Positions 45,445-58,651 of a DNA stretch of 64,000 nt are shown piece after piece. The notes under the pieces are model-generated. The model had not been told where the DNA came from, made no database searches, and was given only the letters and a program-made list of their open reading frames with translations. The stretch is from the NCBI GenBank assembly GCA_032719365.1, contig CM064871.1, forward strand, positions 56,387,056 through 56,451,055. The letters run 5' to 3'. Numbering within the stretch: position 1 is the first letter of the stretch; every line of letters begins with the position of its first letter. Both the position numbers and the translations under genes were made by a program. This DNA is from Prinsepia uniflora. Lineage: Eukaryota > Streptophyta > Magnoliopsida > Rosales > Rosaceae.

Positions 45445-48434
45445 TGTAAGGACCCGTCCCGAATATCGGGATTTAATAATATTTAATTATGATTCACTAA
45501 TCTGGGATTAGTTGGGCGATTTCGGACGAATTGTGCAAAATGACCGTTTTGTCCCTAGGCGTGGGCAAAACGTTGACTTTTAATTCGGATGGTCAAATGG
45601 ACTTTGACCGATGACCGTGACGTAGTTCGGGACGTCACGAGTTCATAGACAGGGGGAACGTTCGATTCCGACGTTCGTGGTGAAAGTTATGATGTACGGA
45701 AGTCCAGGGGCATTTTCGTAATTTGGACGATATATGGGTAAATATTGACTTTTTGACCAGGATGTCCGATGGCCGAGGGCCAAGGACCGTTACGTAGGTT
45801 TCGTCGATGCGAATCCAACGACAGGCGGCACGCCGAAATCGGAGATTCGACGACGAAGTTATGGGTCACGGAAGTTTGGTTTCGTTATGCACGCATTACG
45901 AGGCGTGGACACGTGGCATTCTCTGATTGGTCTGAATTGCTGAGTGGGACACGTGGACCACTAACCTTTAATTATTGAACTCAGATCTGGATTGGTGGGA
46001 TTGGATTAAATTATTGGAATAAAAAAAATATAAAGAAATCCCACTTAGTGCATCTTTTGATCTGGACCCTTAATCTCATTGGTGAGATTTAATCTGGGCC
46101 GTTCATTCTTTTTCCATCTCTCTTTAATTGGATCAGCCTACACCTCCCAATCTCATTTTCTCTCTAGCCCGTCAGCACGCTCACGACTCACACTGCACAC
46201 CACCACCATATCTATATCCTTGGGCCGTGCAGGGGACTGTGTGAGGACTGTTGGGAGCTGGGCACGGTGGGAGACGACGGGAGACGGCTGGGTTGGCGAC
46301 GGAGGGGAAAAACAGGGGAAGTCCGAAACTCAATATTTGGGGAGGTCGTTGTTGACTGTTTTTGATCGTGTTGATGGGTGGTGGAGGTTCCTGTGATCAG
46401 TCCAGGCATTTTGGGTGGCCACGGTAGTGACCACGACGGCGATGTGGCCCTAAACCCGTGAGTCCGATTCTCGGGTCTAAAATGGCAGGATGGGCCTTAT
46501 TGTCTTTCGGTCGATCTAGTAACCAGGAGGATGACTCAGAGGATGAGACGAGTCTATAGGGACCGTTTTCATCGAGAATGGTGGTCGAAGCTGAGAGCAG
46601 TCGACGGTGGAGGTTGGCCGTGAACTTCTCGATCGGGGAGGTGAGGATCTTGACGTTGTTCATTGTTTTTGTTTCCACAGAACTCCTAATTTAACCCAGA
46701 CGATCATGTAGGTGAAAACCCCGTCCAAACTGATCCTGTATCGACGGAGAACCGGTCGAGTTGGCCCGTGGGTCACGGCGGCCCGTTTTACAGTCGATCG
46801 GGTTGAACGATGATGAACAGTACCCGGCGCGTGGGTTTCACACGCACGGAATTCAACCGGCGCGTGGGGGCGCGTGTGAGGTAATTTTGGGAAACTTCCA
46901 ACATGACTTTTGTCCTATTCAATGTAACGAACATTTTAGCATTGGTTTCGTGTCGATCGGATCCCGTTTCGTTATTGCTCGGGATGTCCGAAGGTTTTAA
47001 ATCCAGTTTAAAAATACTTAAAAATTTGGGAAACTTACGGGACTTTGATAGAATGTTAATGAAGGGGTTAGTAATCCTCTAATGTGATTTGGACAGGATT
47101 GGGAGTCCCGGTGATAGTGGTGTGGCCCGGGAAGGCCTATGGCACGCGTATCGAGGCACTCGGTTAAACGGTCTGTGAGTGGACATTGGTTTCATAAATT
47201 CGATGCATGCTTAACTGTTTTATGATTGTTATGGTTATGATTAAATGATTTACTTTGGATATCGGTGAATTTAAATGATTTCACGCATTTCGAGGCGATT
47301 TACGTATTTGCACGTAAATCGAGGTTTTCTGGATTTGCACCGATTTCCATAAATGTGGTTGGATATGATTTCATGAAACAGTTACGGATTTGATAAATGG
47401 AATCGGGCCAGTGGCCCAGTTAATTAATGAATCGGGCTAGGGGCCCAGTTAACTTGTGAAATCGGGCCAGGGGCCCAGTTGATTTCTACATGTGATTGCG
47501 GGTCGGGGACCCTAAATGGAATTGAATAAATGTTTCCTGGTTTACATTTTATATATGTTCACATGCTGGAATCTATAAATGGTTTTGATGATGTTTCGGT
47601 CATGGCACGTTTCACGGTTTTGGGCATGAGACCCGTTTGATGAAACGTAACGATCAGTTCGGATTTTACCTATGTATACCTATATGTTTTGCATGTGGAT
47701 ATCGATAAAATGTATTTAGTACTGCACTGTATAGATCCTTCCATATTATATTGTCTCTTCCGGCGAGGTACCCCGGAGAGGTCACGGGCGTCTAGTACGT
47801 CCAGCGTCTATGACGCTAAGCATCAGGTGATGCTGCATCAGGTGATGCTGTACCCGAACGGGGTTCGGGGATTTAACTCGGAAAATTGAGACCCGAGTGG
47901 CACGCGTAGCCTTGTGATTGTGACCTTATTGACGTCAGGGACGTCAGACATCAGGGATGTCGGATTGGAGTGTATAGTGCAGTGGCTAAAATAATGGTTA
48001 TGGTTTATATTATATGCCTTATGGTTCATATTACTGGATTTATGAAATAACTCTTGGATTTACTTTTGGAAATTGAAACTAGGCTTTGGTTTCCGGGCTA
48101 AGGCCCTAATGGTTATTTCTAAATAAATATGGGATTATTGGTTTTGGTGCATGCATATGATTTTACTGAGGGGCATAAATGTCTTTTAAATGTTTTAAAC
48201 AGACTTGTTTATTTTCGTCCACTCACAGCTTTTGTTTTCAATGCCCTTCAGGTTGATTCCGGATACGACTGCAGCAGAGACTTGAGCATTGCATACCTCC
48301 TCCATCGATCCTTACGCACTCTGGAAGCCCGTTTGGGCAATGGCAATCGGTTATCCCTTGTCTGGCGCCTCTTGTCAGACGGGAGCACGTCACATTCCAT
48401 GGTAATCCCGGGGGGATTGGGATGGGTCGTGTCA
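45445..48434 (+). repeat. Element B 5' LTR (LTR5)
   Basis: 2,990 bp. It keeps the common landmarks: TTGAC cluster, CTGTGAGTGGAC near 47172 and GTCCACTCACAG near 48218, CGATTTACGT...ACGTAAATCG palindrome near 47290, and GGGCC-N-GGCCC hairpins (three in 47400-47480). The sequence between landmarks is largely different from LTR1. Confidence 0.92.
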
Positions 48435-48436
48435 AG

Positions 48437-48448
48437 TGGTATCAGAGC
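48437..48448 (+). other. Primer-binding site, element B
   Basis: TGGTATCAGAGC two bases after the LTR5 end. Confidence 0.92.
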
Positions 48449-51400
48449 AGGTTTTGCTCTTTTTGTGCGCGAAGGTCGAGGGTGTGATGTCTCTTTGGGC
48501 TGCTGTTCCGTTGTCAACCTGATAGATAGTCTTGGGTTTGTATGGTGGATTGGGTGTATTTGGCCCGATACGCCGTGCATTGATGCGATTCAACCCAAAT
48601 GGGTTGTATACGATAAACTGGTAATGTGGGACCGTCGGTTCGGTCATGTGATGATGGATTGTTGTGCCACTGGGCACAGCTAGGTTCAGGGAACCCCATT
48701 TGATTGGAAATGTGAAACTCAGTTGAGTAATGGTCTAAGTTTTGGACCCTAGTAGTGTTGGCTAGTGTACGGGGGTTGGTGCATCAGAGTTAGCCGATGA
48801 CCTTCGTGGTGGAACCCACGGTGGAACCCACGTTGAGTTGACGATTGGATTGGACGTCTATACGATGTCAGGACCGCGGGGTCGGTCAGGTTGTGGATTT
48901 TACTGCAGAAGGCAGTTGGGTTCGGTGGAACCCTAGGGTGTGATTTTGGAACCCTAATTTATAATTGATGGACCGAAAGGTGAACCTTAAGTGAGAACTT
49001 GTGCTGCGACGAGCGGCTGAGGTCATGGATGACCATGTGGATGACTCTAGTGAGTCTTATGGGTTTCGATCTACGGATACGGTTATGAGGAAATATGGAA
49101 TCCTGTTTTGGATCGAATGTTAGTATGATGTGTGGATACGGATCTTGACAACGATGACTGTTGGTCGACAGTTGTGTCGAGATAATTGGCTATCGAGGGT
49201 ATTTAGTGTGGCTTTCACACTTGGGGATCAGGGGATGTTCAGGGAACGTCCATTATCCTGATGTGCCGATGGCGAAAATTGGAGGTACCCATAGTCCTGG
49301 GGTACGAGTGCTGTTACGGGATCGTCGTTCGTAATGAACGGAGATCCAGGGTAACAACTTTGCACACTGTGTGCTAGCATGGGTGTTCGTGTGCTAGCAT
49401 GGGTGTTCGTGTGCTATGTATGGATGTTGGTATGGTGATACCTTTATGCCAATACTAGTATGGATGCCTGTGTACTGATACTAGTGTTGATGATGGTGCG
49501 TGGTGCTGGTACTAGCACTGGTGCTGGTACCGGTGTCGGTGATTGTGGTGACGAGGAGCCACCAGTTGGGGTGTGACTCTGTCATGATGGACATGTGATT
49601 GGTATCTGCGACTCAGAGGTGGTTGAGTCTTGGACTGGATGGGATCCAGTGGAGGTTGTGTCGTGTTGGGATAAGTCCCAACAGATTTACGATGACAAAT
49701 GATGAATGGATAAAAAGGTATGTTTGAGACTTGAGGAATCTAGGGACGATGTTCCCTATGTCATGAGAATTGGTGGATTTGGAGTGGATTTGGGGAGTTG
49801 TGGTCAACTCCGAGATTGGTAAGTTTGTGTACTGCTTATATCCCCTGAGAGTACAAGGAAATTATTGGAATTGGAAAAGTCGAGGAAAACCATTCGTGGT
49901 ATTGATGTGGGATTTTGTGATTGTGAATCATTTGGAACCTGAGATTGAACCTGTTTAGGTTATGATGTGAGACGAATGCAGTATGGTATGCACATCCAGG
50001 CGAAGTTGTGGATTTCCGTTCGGAGTCGGGGTGTGTGCATACATGATTATTGGCGGACGTGTGGTCCGAGTAATGAATTGATTTTCGACACGTGGTGGTC
50101 CAAGTGAGGTATGGATGTGGGCAGTCCAGTGGTTGGACTTGACATCTCATTGGGAGCATGTCTGTTTCCAACATGGTTGGAACTCCCGTTCCGGGTAGAG
50201 TTGTGATTGGGAGACGAGAGGAGTGCTCGTTTCCGCATCAGTGATTGGTATTCCGAAGTCATTAGGGTTGACTTCATATTTTCTACCGTGGCATATGATG
50301 ATTGTTGCTACCAGTACGTTGAGCGTGTATTGGTTGGTGGACCCATGTTTGGCTTGGGGTCATTAGACACAAGCAGTTGTGTATGATTTTGGATTTGGTG
50401 GTGAAATGCGAGGTCATCTTTCCACCAAGGGAAATTTGACGAATGATTCAACTGAGGGTGTAAGACCCTACGATCAGCTTTCAGATGGATTGTTAGCTAT
50501 GTGAGCATGTGTGGATCCTAGGTGGATCTGATTTGCGATGTTGTTAACTATGGACGATGTGGCGATCTAGGATCGTGATGTTACTTGTCGGGTGACGTAG
50601 CGATGGATATGGATTGTGATCTTGATGATCCAGATGGGTGGAGAGTTTATCACTCTTACCTTGATATGTGAGTCGTAAATGACGGGACTGAACTTCTTTT
50701 CGGAGTGAAGTCCATATGGTTGTTACTCGGGTGAGTAGGTTTCCGATGTGGTCGGATTTTGTCAAACTTTGACATGTGGATATTGGGATTGGCTTCCCTA
50801 TGAAGTCAATCGAGTGTTTTGAGCGGGTAACCGATATGATCGGTTATGTTACGTCTTGGTGGACGTAAACGAGATTTTGGGTTTTGGAATCGAATTTCTG
50901 GGTGACGATTCAGGATTCGATTGCGAAGCTCGAAAATGGATTACTGGATTTGGGTGCGGAATGATTATTCCAATGCTAGCTTACGGAATAATGATTTCGG
51001 ATTCGGATTTGGACATGGAATAAAATATGATGTTTGGGTTCGGATTCGGGATTTCTTACGAAATTGCGAATTCGGATTCGGAACTGGAACTGGATGATGG
51101 GTGGAGTTCGCTTTGTCTCAAGTTGGTTTGGGCAAAGGTACTTCATTACTAGAACGTGTTTGGCTATGACCTGGGTGGCTATAGTCAGATTGATGGATTG
51201 AGGTACGTACAGGGTACGAGGATTGATACTGGTTAGGCTGAGTGGTGCCTAATGGCGGTACATGGGATGTACCAGTGGTGTGTAACTAATGTGTTGGTAA
51301 TCGGATTGGTTCTGATATCATTTGTTTGGCTGTATTGTGGACTGGACATTGGATACTGTGCGCTGGGCAGATTGAGCTTGTCGGGTTCAGTGATCTTAAG

Positions 51401-52133
51401 AGCAGGTGCTCTTAGCCATGGTTGGCTAGTGGAACCCCGGTATTGATATGTGTGATCACTGCTGGGCTGGTATTCAATGTGTTCTAGTTGCGCCACTTGA
51501 TTGGGTTAATTGACGGTATACGCACACTCAGGATGAGTGAATTGGTGGTCTGAGTAACCACGAGTAGCCTTGTGTGACTTGATCACACCATGATTTCCCA
51601 GCGTCTTGGTTCGCTGAGGGAGTCGGCGATTATGGACATTGAGATTAATTGGTGTCGCAGGATTGGGCTTGCCCTGCGAATTGAGATCATGTGGTTGATC
51701 TTACGCTACATCGAGGGTGATGTAGTACGTGGTGTTGTCACGGACGGACAGATGGTTGGGGCTTTACTAGGGTGGTAAAGCTTAGTGGTGACAGTTTGAC
51801 TGATGGTGTCGGCGTGGACTGACAAATGAGATTTGGTGACTCCCAATGGGAGCAAATGTAAGGATATATTGATAATGGAAAGGAACCATCTAGCTGAAGG
51901 AGTCAGGTAAATGGTTAGGCGATTTTATCGCGGATCAGGTGATCATTTCCACTCGAGGTGGTCGAGTGTTGTTGCTATTATGACGTATGACTGTGATGGG
52001 ATGTCTGGGTACAAACGAGGGTGGTGTTGTCCCAGTATGTGGGTGTACAAGTGTACACAGATGTGTGGTCGAATTGTTTTCCACAAGGTGGTTGTGGAAT
52101 AAGATTGTTGGTAATTTCGAGGACGAAATTCTT

Positions 52134-52147
52134 TAAGGACGGAAGGT
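52134..52147 (+). other. Polypurine tract, element B
   Basis: AAGGACGGAAGGT-type tract directly before TGTAACGACCC; the C interrupts an otherwise pure purine run, unlike the array PPT. Confidence 0.8.
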
Positions 52148-55128
52148 TGTAACGACCCGTCCCGAATATCGGGATTTAATAATATTTAATTATGATTCAC
52201 TAATCTGGGATTAGTTGGGCGATTTCGGACGAATTGTGCAAAATGACCGTTTTGCCCCTGGGCGTGGGCAAAACGTTGACTTTTAATTCGGATGGTCAAA
52301 TGGACTTTGACCGATGACCGTGACGTAGTTCAGGACGTCACGAGTTCATAGACAGGTGGTACGTTCGATTCCGACGTTCGTGGTGAAAGTTATGATGTAC
52401 GGAAGTCCAGGGGCATTTTCGTAATTTGGACGATATATGGGCAAATGTTGACTTTTTGACCAGGATGTCCGATGGCCGAGGGCCAAGGACCGTTACGTAG
52501 GTTTCGTCGATGCGAATCCAACGACAGGCGGCACGCCGAAATCGGAGATTCGACGACGAAGTTATGGGTCACGGAAGTTTGGTTTCGTTATGCACGCATT
52601 ACGAGGCGTGGACACGTGGCGTTCTCTGATTGGTCTGAATTTCTGAGTGGGACACGTGGACCACTAACCTTTAATTATTGAACTCAGATCTGGATTGGTG
52701 GGATTGGATTAAATTATTGGAATAAAAAAAAATATAAAGAAATCCCACTTAGTGCATCTTTTGATCTGGACCCTTAATCTCATTGGTGAGATTTAATCTG
52801 GGCCGTTCATTCTTTTTCCCTCTCTCTTTAATTGGATCAGCCTACACCTCCCAATCTCATTTTCTCTCTAGCCCGTGAGCACGCTCACGACTCACACTGC
52901 ACACCACCACCATATCTATATCCTTGGGCCGTGCAGGGGACTGTGTGAGGACTGTTGGGAGCTGGGCACGGTGGGAGACGGCTGGGTTGGCGACGGAGGG
53001 GAAAAACAGGGGAAGTCCGAAACTCAAAATTTGGGGAGGTCGTTGTTGACTGTTTTTGATCGTGTTGATGGGTGGTGGAGGTTCCTGTGATCAGTCCAGG
53101 CATTTTGGGTGGCCACGGTGGTGACCACGACGGCGATGTGGCCCTAAATCCGTGAGTCTGATTCTCGGGTCTATAATGGCAGGATGGGCCTTACTGTCTT
53201 TCGGTCGATCTAGTAACCAGGAGGATGACTTCGAGGATGAGACGAGTCTATAGGGACCGTTTTCATCGAGAATGGTGGTCGGAGCTGAGAGCAGTCGACG
53301 GTGGAGGTTGGCCGTGAACTTCTCGATCGGGGAGGTGAGGATCTTGACGTTGTTCATTGTTTTTGTTTCCACACAACTCCTAATTTAACCCAGACGATCA
53401 TGTAGGTGAAAACCCCGTCCAAACTGATCCTGTATCGACGGAGAACTGGTCGGGTTGGCACGTGGGTCACGGCGGCCCGTTTTACAGTCGATCGGGTTGA
53501 ACGATGATGAACAGTACCCGGCGCGTGGGTTTCACGCGCATGGAATTCAACCGGCGCGTGGGGGCGCGTGTGAGGTAATTTTGGGAAACTTCCAACATGA
53601 CTTTTGTCCTATTCAATGTAACGAACATTTTAGCATTGGTTTCGTGTCGATCGGATCCCGTTTCGTTATTGCTCGTGATGTCCGAAGGTTTTAAATCCAG
53701 TTTAAAAATACTTAAAAATTCGGGAAAATTACGGGACTTTGATAGAATGTTAATGAAGGGGTTAGTAATCCTCTAATGTGATTTGGACAGGATTGGGAGT
53801 CCCGGTGATAGTGGTGTGGCCCGGGAAGGCCTATGTCACGCGTATCGAGGCACTCGGTTAAACGGTCTGTGAGTGGACATTGGTTTCATAAATTCGATGC
53901 ATGCTTAACTGTTTTATGATTGTTATGGTTATGATTAAATGATTTACTTTGGATATCGGGGAATTTAAATGATTTCACGCATTTCGAGGCGATTTATGTA
54001 TTTGCACGTAAATCGAGGTTTTCTGGATTTGCACCGATTTCCATAAATGTGGTTGGATATGATTTCATGAAACAGTTACGGATTTGATAAATGGAATCGG
54101 GCCAGGGGCCCAGTTAATTAATGAATCGGGCCAGGGGCCCAGTTAACTTGTGAAATCGGGCCAGGGGCCCAGTTGATTTCTACATTTGATTGCGGGTCGG
54201 GGACCCTAAATGGAATTGAATAAATGTTTCCTGGTTTACATTTTATATATGTTCACATGCTGGAATCTATAAATGGTTTTGATGATGTTCCGGTCATGGC
54301 ACGTTTCACGGTTTTGGGCATGAGACCCGTTTGATGAAACGTAACGATCAGTTCGGATTTTACCTATGTATACCTATATGTTTTGCATGTGGATATCGAT
54401 AAAATGTATTTAGTACTGCATTGTATAGATCCTTCCATATTATATTGTCTCCTCCGGCGAGGTACCCCGGAGAGGTCACGGGCGTCTAGTACGTCCAACG
54501 TCTATGACGCTAAGCATCAGGTGATGCTGCATCAGGTGATGCTGTACCCGAACGGGGTTCGGGGATTTAACTCGGAAAATTGAGACCCGAGTGGCACGCG
54601 TAGCCTTGTGATTGTGACCTTATTGACGTCAGGGACGTCAGACATCAGGGATGTCGGATTGGAGTGTATAGTGCAGTGGCTAAAATAATGGTTATGGTTT
54701 ATATTATATGCCTTATGGTTCATATTACTGGATTTATGAAATAACTCTTGGATTTACTCTTGGAAATTGAAACTAGGCTTTGGTTTCCGGGCTAAGGCCC
54801 TAATGGTTATTTCTAAATAAATATGGGATTATTGGTTTTGGTGCATGCATATGATTTTACTGAGGGGCATAAATGTCTTTTAAATGTTTTAAACAGACTT
54901 GTTTATTTTCGTCCACTCACAGCTTTTGTTTTCAATGCCCTTCAGGTTGATTCTGGATACGTCTGCAGCAGAGACTTGAGCATTGCACACCTCCTCCATC
55001 GATCCTTACGCACTCTGGAAGCCCGTTTGGGCAATGGCAATCGGTTATCCCTTGTCTGGCGCCTCTTGTCAGACGGGAGCACGTCACATTCCATGGTAAT
55101 CCCGGGGGGATTGGGATGGGTCGTGTCA
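52148..55128 (+). repeat. Element B 3' LTR (LTR6)
   Basis: 2,981 bp, near-identical to LTR5. It is followed directly by the TGGGC duplication and element A internal sequence, not by a PBS. Confidence 0.93.
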
Positions 55129-57827
55129 TGGGCGACCTGGTAGACGACATTTGGGTTAGTCGGAGTATGGCTGGTTAGTGATTGGTGGGACAAGTTATCA
55201 AGGTTGGTACTTGTCGATGAAATCCCGGAGCGGGGATACGGAGTAGTTGGTACGAGCAGTTGATTCCGTTGGATGCGGAGTTTGTATATCGTGATTCCTG
55301 GTAGTTAGGTCTGCACGAGGTTGGGGCAGACGCTACTATCGATGGACGTAGTCGTGTCTTATCAGGTCGAGTAGACTCAGGTTACCGTGACGATGGTGAC
55401 GATGGGATTGTCAGTCGTGACGATGATACGGGGTGCTTGAGTAACCCATATGTACGAGCAGTGATTCTGGATTCGACTCGGTTACGGCTGAGTGCGATCG
55501 CAGAATGAGTTGGGGACGTTCGGGGAGCGTTTCCTTTTCTCATATAAGTTGTCAGGGTGACCGTACCCAGAGTTGTTGGGTACGAGGGAGGCAGAGTTCT
55601 CCTTTTCGAACAGAGGTACGGGGTCGTCGCTCGGTTTGAGCGGAGATCCAGGAGTGTCTGATTTGCACACTTTGTGCTGATGCTGATAGGTGAGGATACT
55701 GGTACTAGTGCTGGTGCTGGTGCCGGTGATCGTGATGACGATGAATTACGTATCGGGATGTGACATCCGTCGTGATGGGCATATGTTCGGCATCTGTGGT
55801 TCGAGAGTGGATCACGGATAAAGTTAAACTGGTAATGGACACGTAGATGATGTCCAAGTACGTTGTTTCCAATCTTGTTGGAATTTCAGAATCGCGAGAG
55901 GTTGCGACTGAGGTGACAAGAGGAATGTGGGTTTTCCGCATTGGTATTGGGTATTTCGAAGTCATTAGGGTGACTTCTCAGATTCTGCTAAGGCATATGA
56001 TGGTTGTATCACTAGTACACTGATCGTGTATTGGTTGGTGGACCCGGGATTTGTTTTGGGTCATTAAGTGGAGTTGAGTATATCGAAGTTAGGTGACTGA
56101 GATTTCTCATTTCTGCTTGGTGGCAGACGATGTTGGATTACGTGATGTGGTGAGTGCAGCGAGTTTTGATTGCATTCATGTAGGATGGAATTGGATGTCA
56201 TTGTTTGGTATCATCTTTGATTTTCCTTGGTGGAATGACAAGGATCGATACGAGGTAATCAGTGAGAACCCACAGTCTCAGCGTGTCTCGTCGTAGACTA
56301 ATCTATTTAAGATGTGGGAAATGGTCTAGGACTTTGGTTGGCGTGACGATCCTCGATCGTGACGTCTATGGTCGGTTGACGTAGTGTTGGATCTGGATCG
56401 TGATTTGGATATCCAGATAGGTGGAGAGTTTATTACTCTTACTTGGATGTTGAGTGAAGCATGATGGGACTGAACTTCTTTTCGAGGTAAATCCCATATG
56501 GCTTATTACTTGCCTGAGTAGTTGTCCGATGAGTAGGTGTCTGACGAGGTCGGATTTTGTCTGACCTAGTGTTGTATTGATGTTGGGATTGACTTCCCTA
56601 TGAAGTCAATCGATCGTATTGTGGTAATCGGTTGAGCGGGTAACCGATAGGTTTGGTTTGGTACGTCTCGGTAGACGTGAACGATATTTCAGGTTTTGGA
56701 ATCAGATTTCTGGATGACGATTCAGGATTTGATTTTGGAACTTGAAAGAGGATTTCTAGATTTGGGTTTTGGAATCGGATTCTGGGTGACGATTCAGGAT
56801 TTGATTCTAGAGCTTGACTGTAGATTTTCTTTTATGGATTTGGGTTCGGAATAGTTATTCCAAATGCTAGCTTACGGAATAATGATTTCGGATTCGGATT
56901 TGAACATGGATATGGATACGACTTCTGGGTTTGGATTTGGGATTTCTTACGAACTTGCGGATTCAGATTCGGATTTGGAAATAAATAATGGGTCGGAGTT
57001 TCGATTGTCTAATACTGGATTGGATAAATGGACTCCATCGTAGAAACGTGATTGGCTACAACCTAGGTGGTTGTAGGCTGATTGATGGGTAGATGTACGT
57101 ACCTTGTACGTTGTTCAAGGTACGATACTAGGTAGACTTGTCGTGCCTGGTGACGATATATAGGTGATACCGGTGGTACGTTGGAGAGCGTGTTGGTAGT
57201 CGGCTTGGTTCCGATACCATTGGATTAGTCGGGGTCGTGGACTGGACATTGGATACTGTGCATTGGGTCATAGTATTTCTGATGGGTCCAGCTACACGCA
57301 GGTCGAGATAGATGTTGGTATACATATACTCAGGATGAGTATGTTGGTGGTTAGTGTAGCCACAAGTGGGTATAGTGTTAGTTTCGACTGACGACTGTCA
57401 AGTGGTGACGGTCTGTCGGAGGTGTCAACGTAGATCGTTGAGTGCGGGTTGGTGACTCCCAGTGGGAGCAGACGTCAGGATAGATTAGTGATTGAGAAGG
57501 GAACCGTCTAGTTGTTGTATCAACAAGATGGTAGATTTGACAAGTAGTGTCAATTCGGACCGTGTGGCTACTGTTCTTCGACGTGGTCGAGTGTAGTCGA
57601 TACGACGAGAGCGTTAGTGGCACGTCGGGCTGTAGACGAGTAAGGATTATTCTGTTTAGTGGGTGTACGGTTGTACACGTGTCGTGAGATCGAATTATTT
57701 CCACGAGGTGTAGGTTGTGGAATCAAGATAATTGGAGTTTCGAGAACGGAACTAATTAAGGAGGGAAGAACGGCTAGAATTGGATCGGTTGGAATTTCGA
57801 GGACGAAATTAATTAAGGAGGGAAGGT
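55129..57827 (+). mobile_element. Element A internal region, second part
   Basis: Resumes at TGGGCGACCTGGTAGACGAC (TSD copy included) and runs collinear with about 25870-28826 of the array to the PPT AAGGAGGGAAGGT at about 57815-57827. It includes the 73-bp duplication near 56695-56820 and the triplet-like tract near 55690-55740. Noncoding: the frame open in the array at 27723 is stopped here. Confidence 0.88.
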
Positions 57828-58651
57828 TGTAACGACCCGTCCCAAATTCCATGATTAGATTAGTGACTAATCACGATTAGTGAGGCTAATCCGTGATTAG
57901 TAGAGCGAAATCGGACGAACGATGCGAAATGACCGTTTTGCCCCTAGGCGTGGGCAAAACGTTGACTTTTCGATCGGGTGGTCAAATGGACTTTGACCGA
58001 TGACCGTGATGTAGTTCGTGATGTCACGAGTTCATAGACAGGTGGCACGTTCAATTCCGACGTTCGAGGAAGAAGTTATGACGTTCAGAAGTTTAGGGGC
58101 ATTTTGGTAATTTGGGTGAATATGAGGTCAAAAGTTGACTTTTTGACCGGGAGGTCCGATGGCCGAGGGCCGAAGACCGTTACGTAGATAAGGACGATAC
58201 GAATCCATAGGCAGGCGGCACACTGAAATCGGACTTCAAACGGGAGAGTTATGGGTCACGGAAGTTCGATTTCACTATGCTCGAACTTCGAGACGGAGAC
58301 GTTTCGGCAAAATCTGATTGGGTGGATATTTTGGTGGGCCCCATGGATGAGTGACAAGTGTCACTCATCCCATTGCTTTGATCCCCCAAAATGTGGATCT
58401 AAATAATTAAATATTATTATTTTAATTATTTTATAATTAAACCTAACAACTATTAATCCTAACCATCCATTACCAACTAACTATCAATCCTCACCATCAA
58501 TCTCTCCTTCTCTCATCAGCCATCCCCTTCTTCTTTGTTCCTTACCACCCGAAACCCCATAACCCATAATCCTCCATTTTCTTCCTTTTCCTTCAAAAAC
58601 CAAAACACACAATCACACTTCACCATTCATCACTTGTATGAGCTGGGAATG
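57828..58651 (+). repeat. Element A 3' LTR, first 824 bp (LTR7)
   Basis: Starts TGTAACGACCCGTCCC after the PPT and matches 41583-42407 of LTR4 closely by eye, through CTTGTATGAGCTGGGAATG, where element C begins. The rest should resume beyond the window. Confidence 0.9.

Larger units (their letters stand above)
48435..52147 (+). mobile_element. Element B internal region (noncoding)
   Basis: 3,713 bp. It shares boxes with the array internals (GACCGCGGGGTCGGTCAG near 48870, GATCTTGATGATCCAGATGG near 50620, CTGGGTGACGATTCAGGATT near 50900) and ends with TTTCGAGGACGAAATTCTTT plus a PPT. A GGTGCTGGTACTAGCACTGG triplet-like tract lies at 49500-49550. No gag-pol frames. Confidence 0.88.
45445..55128 (+). 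mobile_element. Element B: complete LARD, TSD TGGGC
   Basis: 9,684 bp with both LTRs, PBS and PPT intact and perfect target duplications TGGGC at 45440-45444 and 55129-55133. The LTRs start TGTAA(G/C)GACCCGTCCCGAAT and end GGGTCGTGTCA. They differ from each other at few positions, including a ~10-bp indel near 46270, so insertion is recent. No coding frames. It is a subfamily distinct from A, C and the array. Confidence 0.95.
41583..58651 (+). mobile_element. Element A: LARD, interrupted by B and C
   Basis: 5' LTR 41583-44725, PBS 44729-44740, internal 44726-45444 and 55129-57827 (about 3.4 kb net), PPT, and the first 824 bp of the 3' LTR (57828-58651). B sits in the internal region, and C interrupts the 3' LTR. 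The two A LTRs match closely by eye over the shared part. The five bases before it, GTGGA (41578-41582), predict its TSD beyond the right edge. Noncoding. Confidence 0.9.

Noticed and set aside
48129..48683. 184-codon frame
   Set aside because: It runs across the LTR5/PBS/internal junction of element B; in LTR6 it ends elsewhere. No domain.
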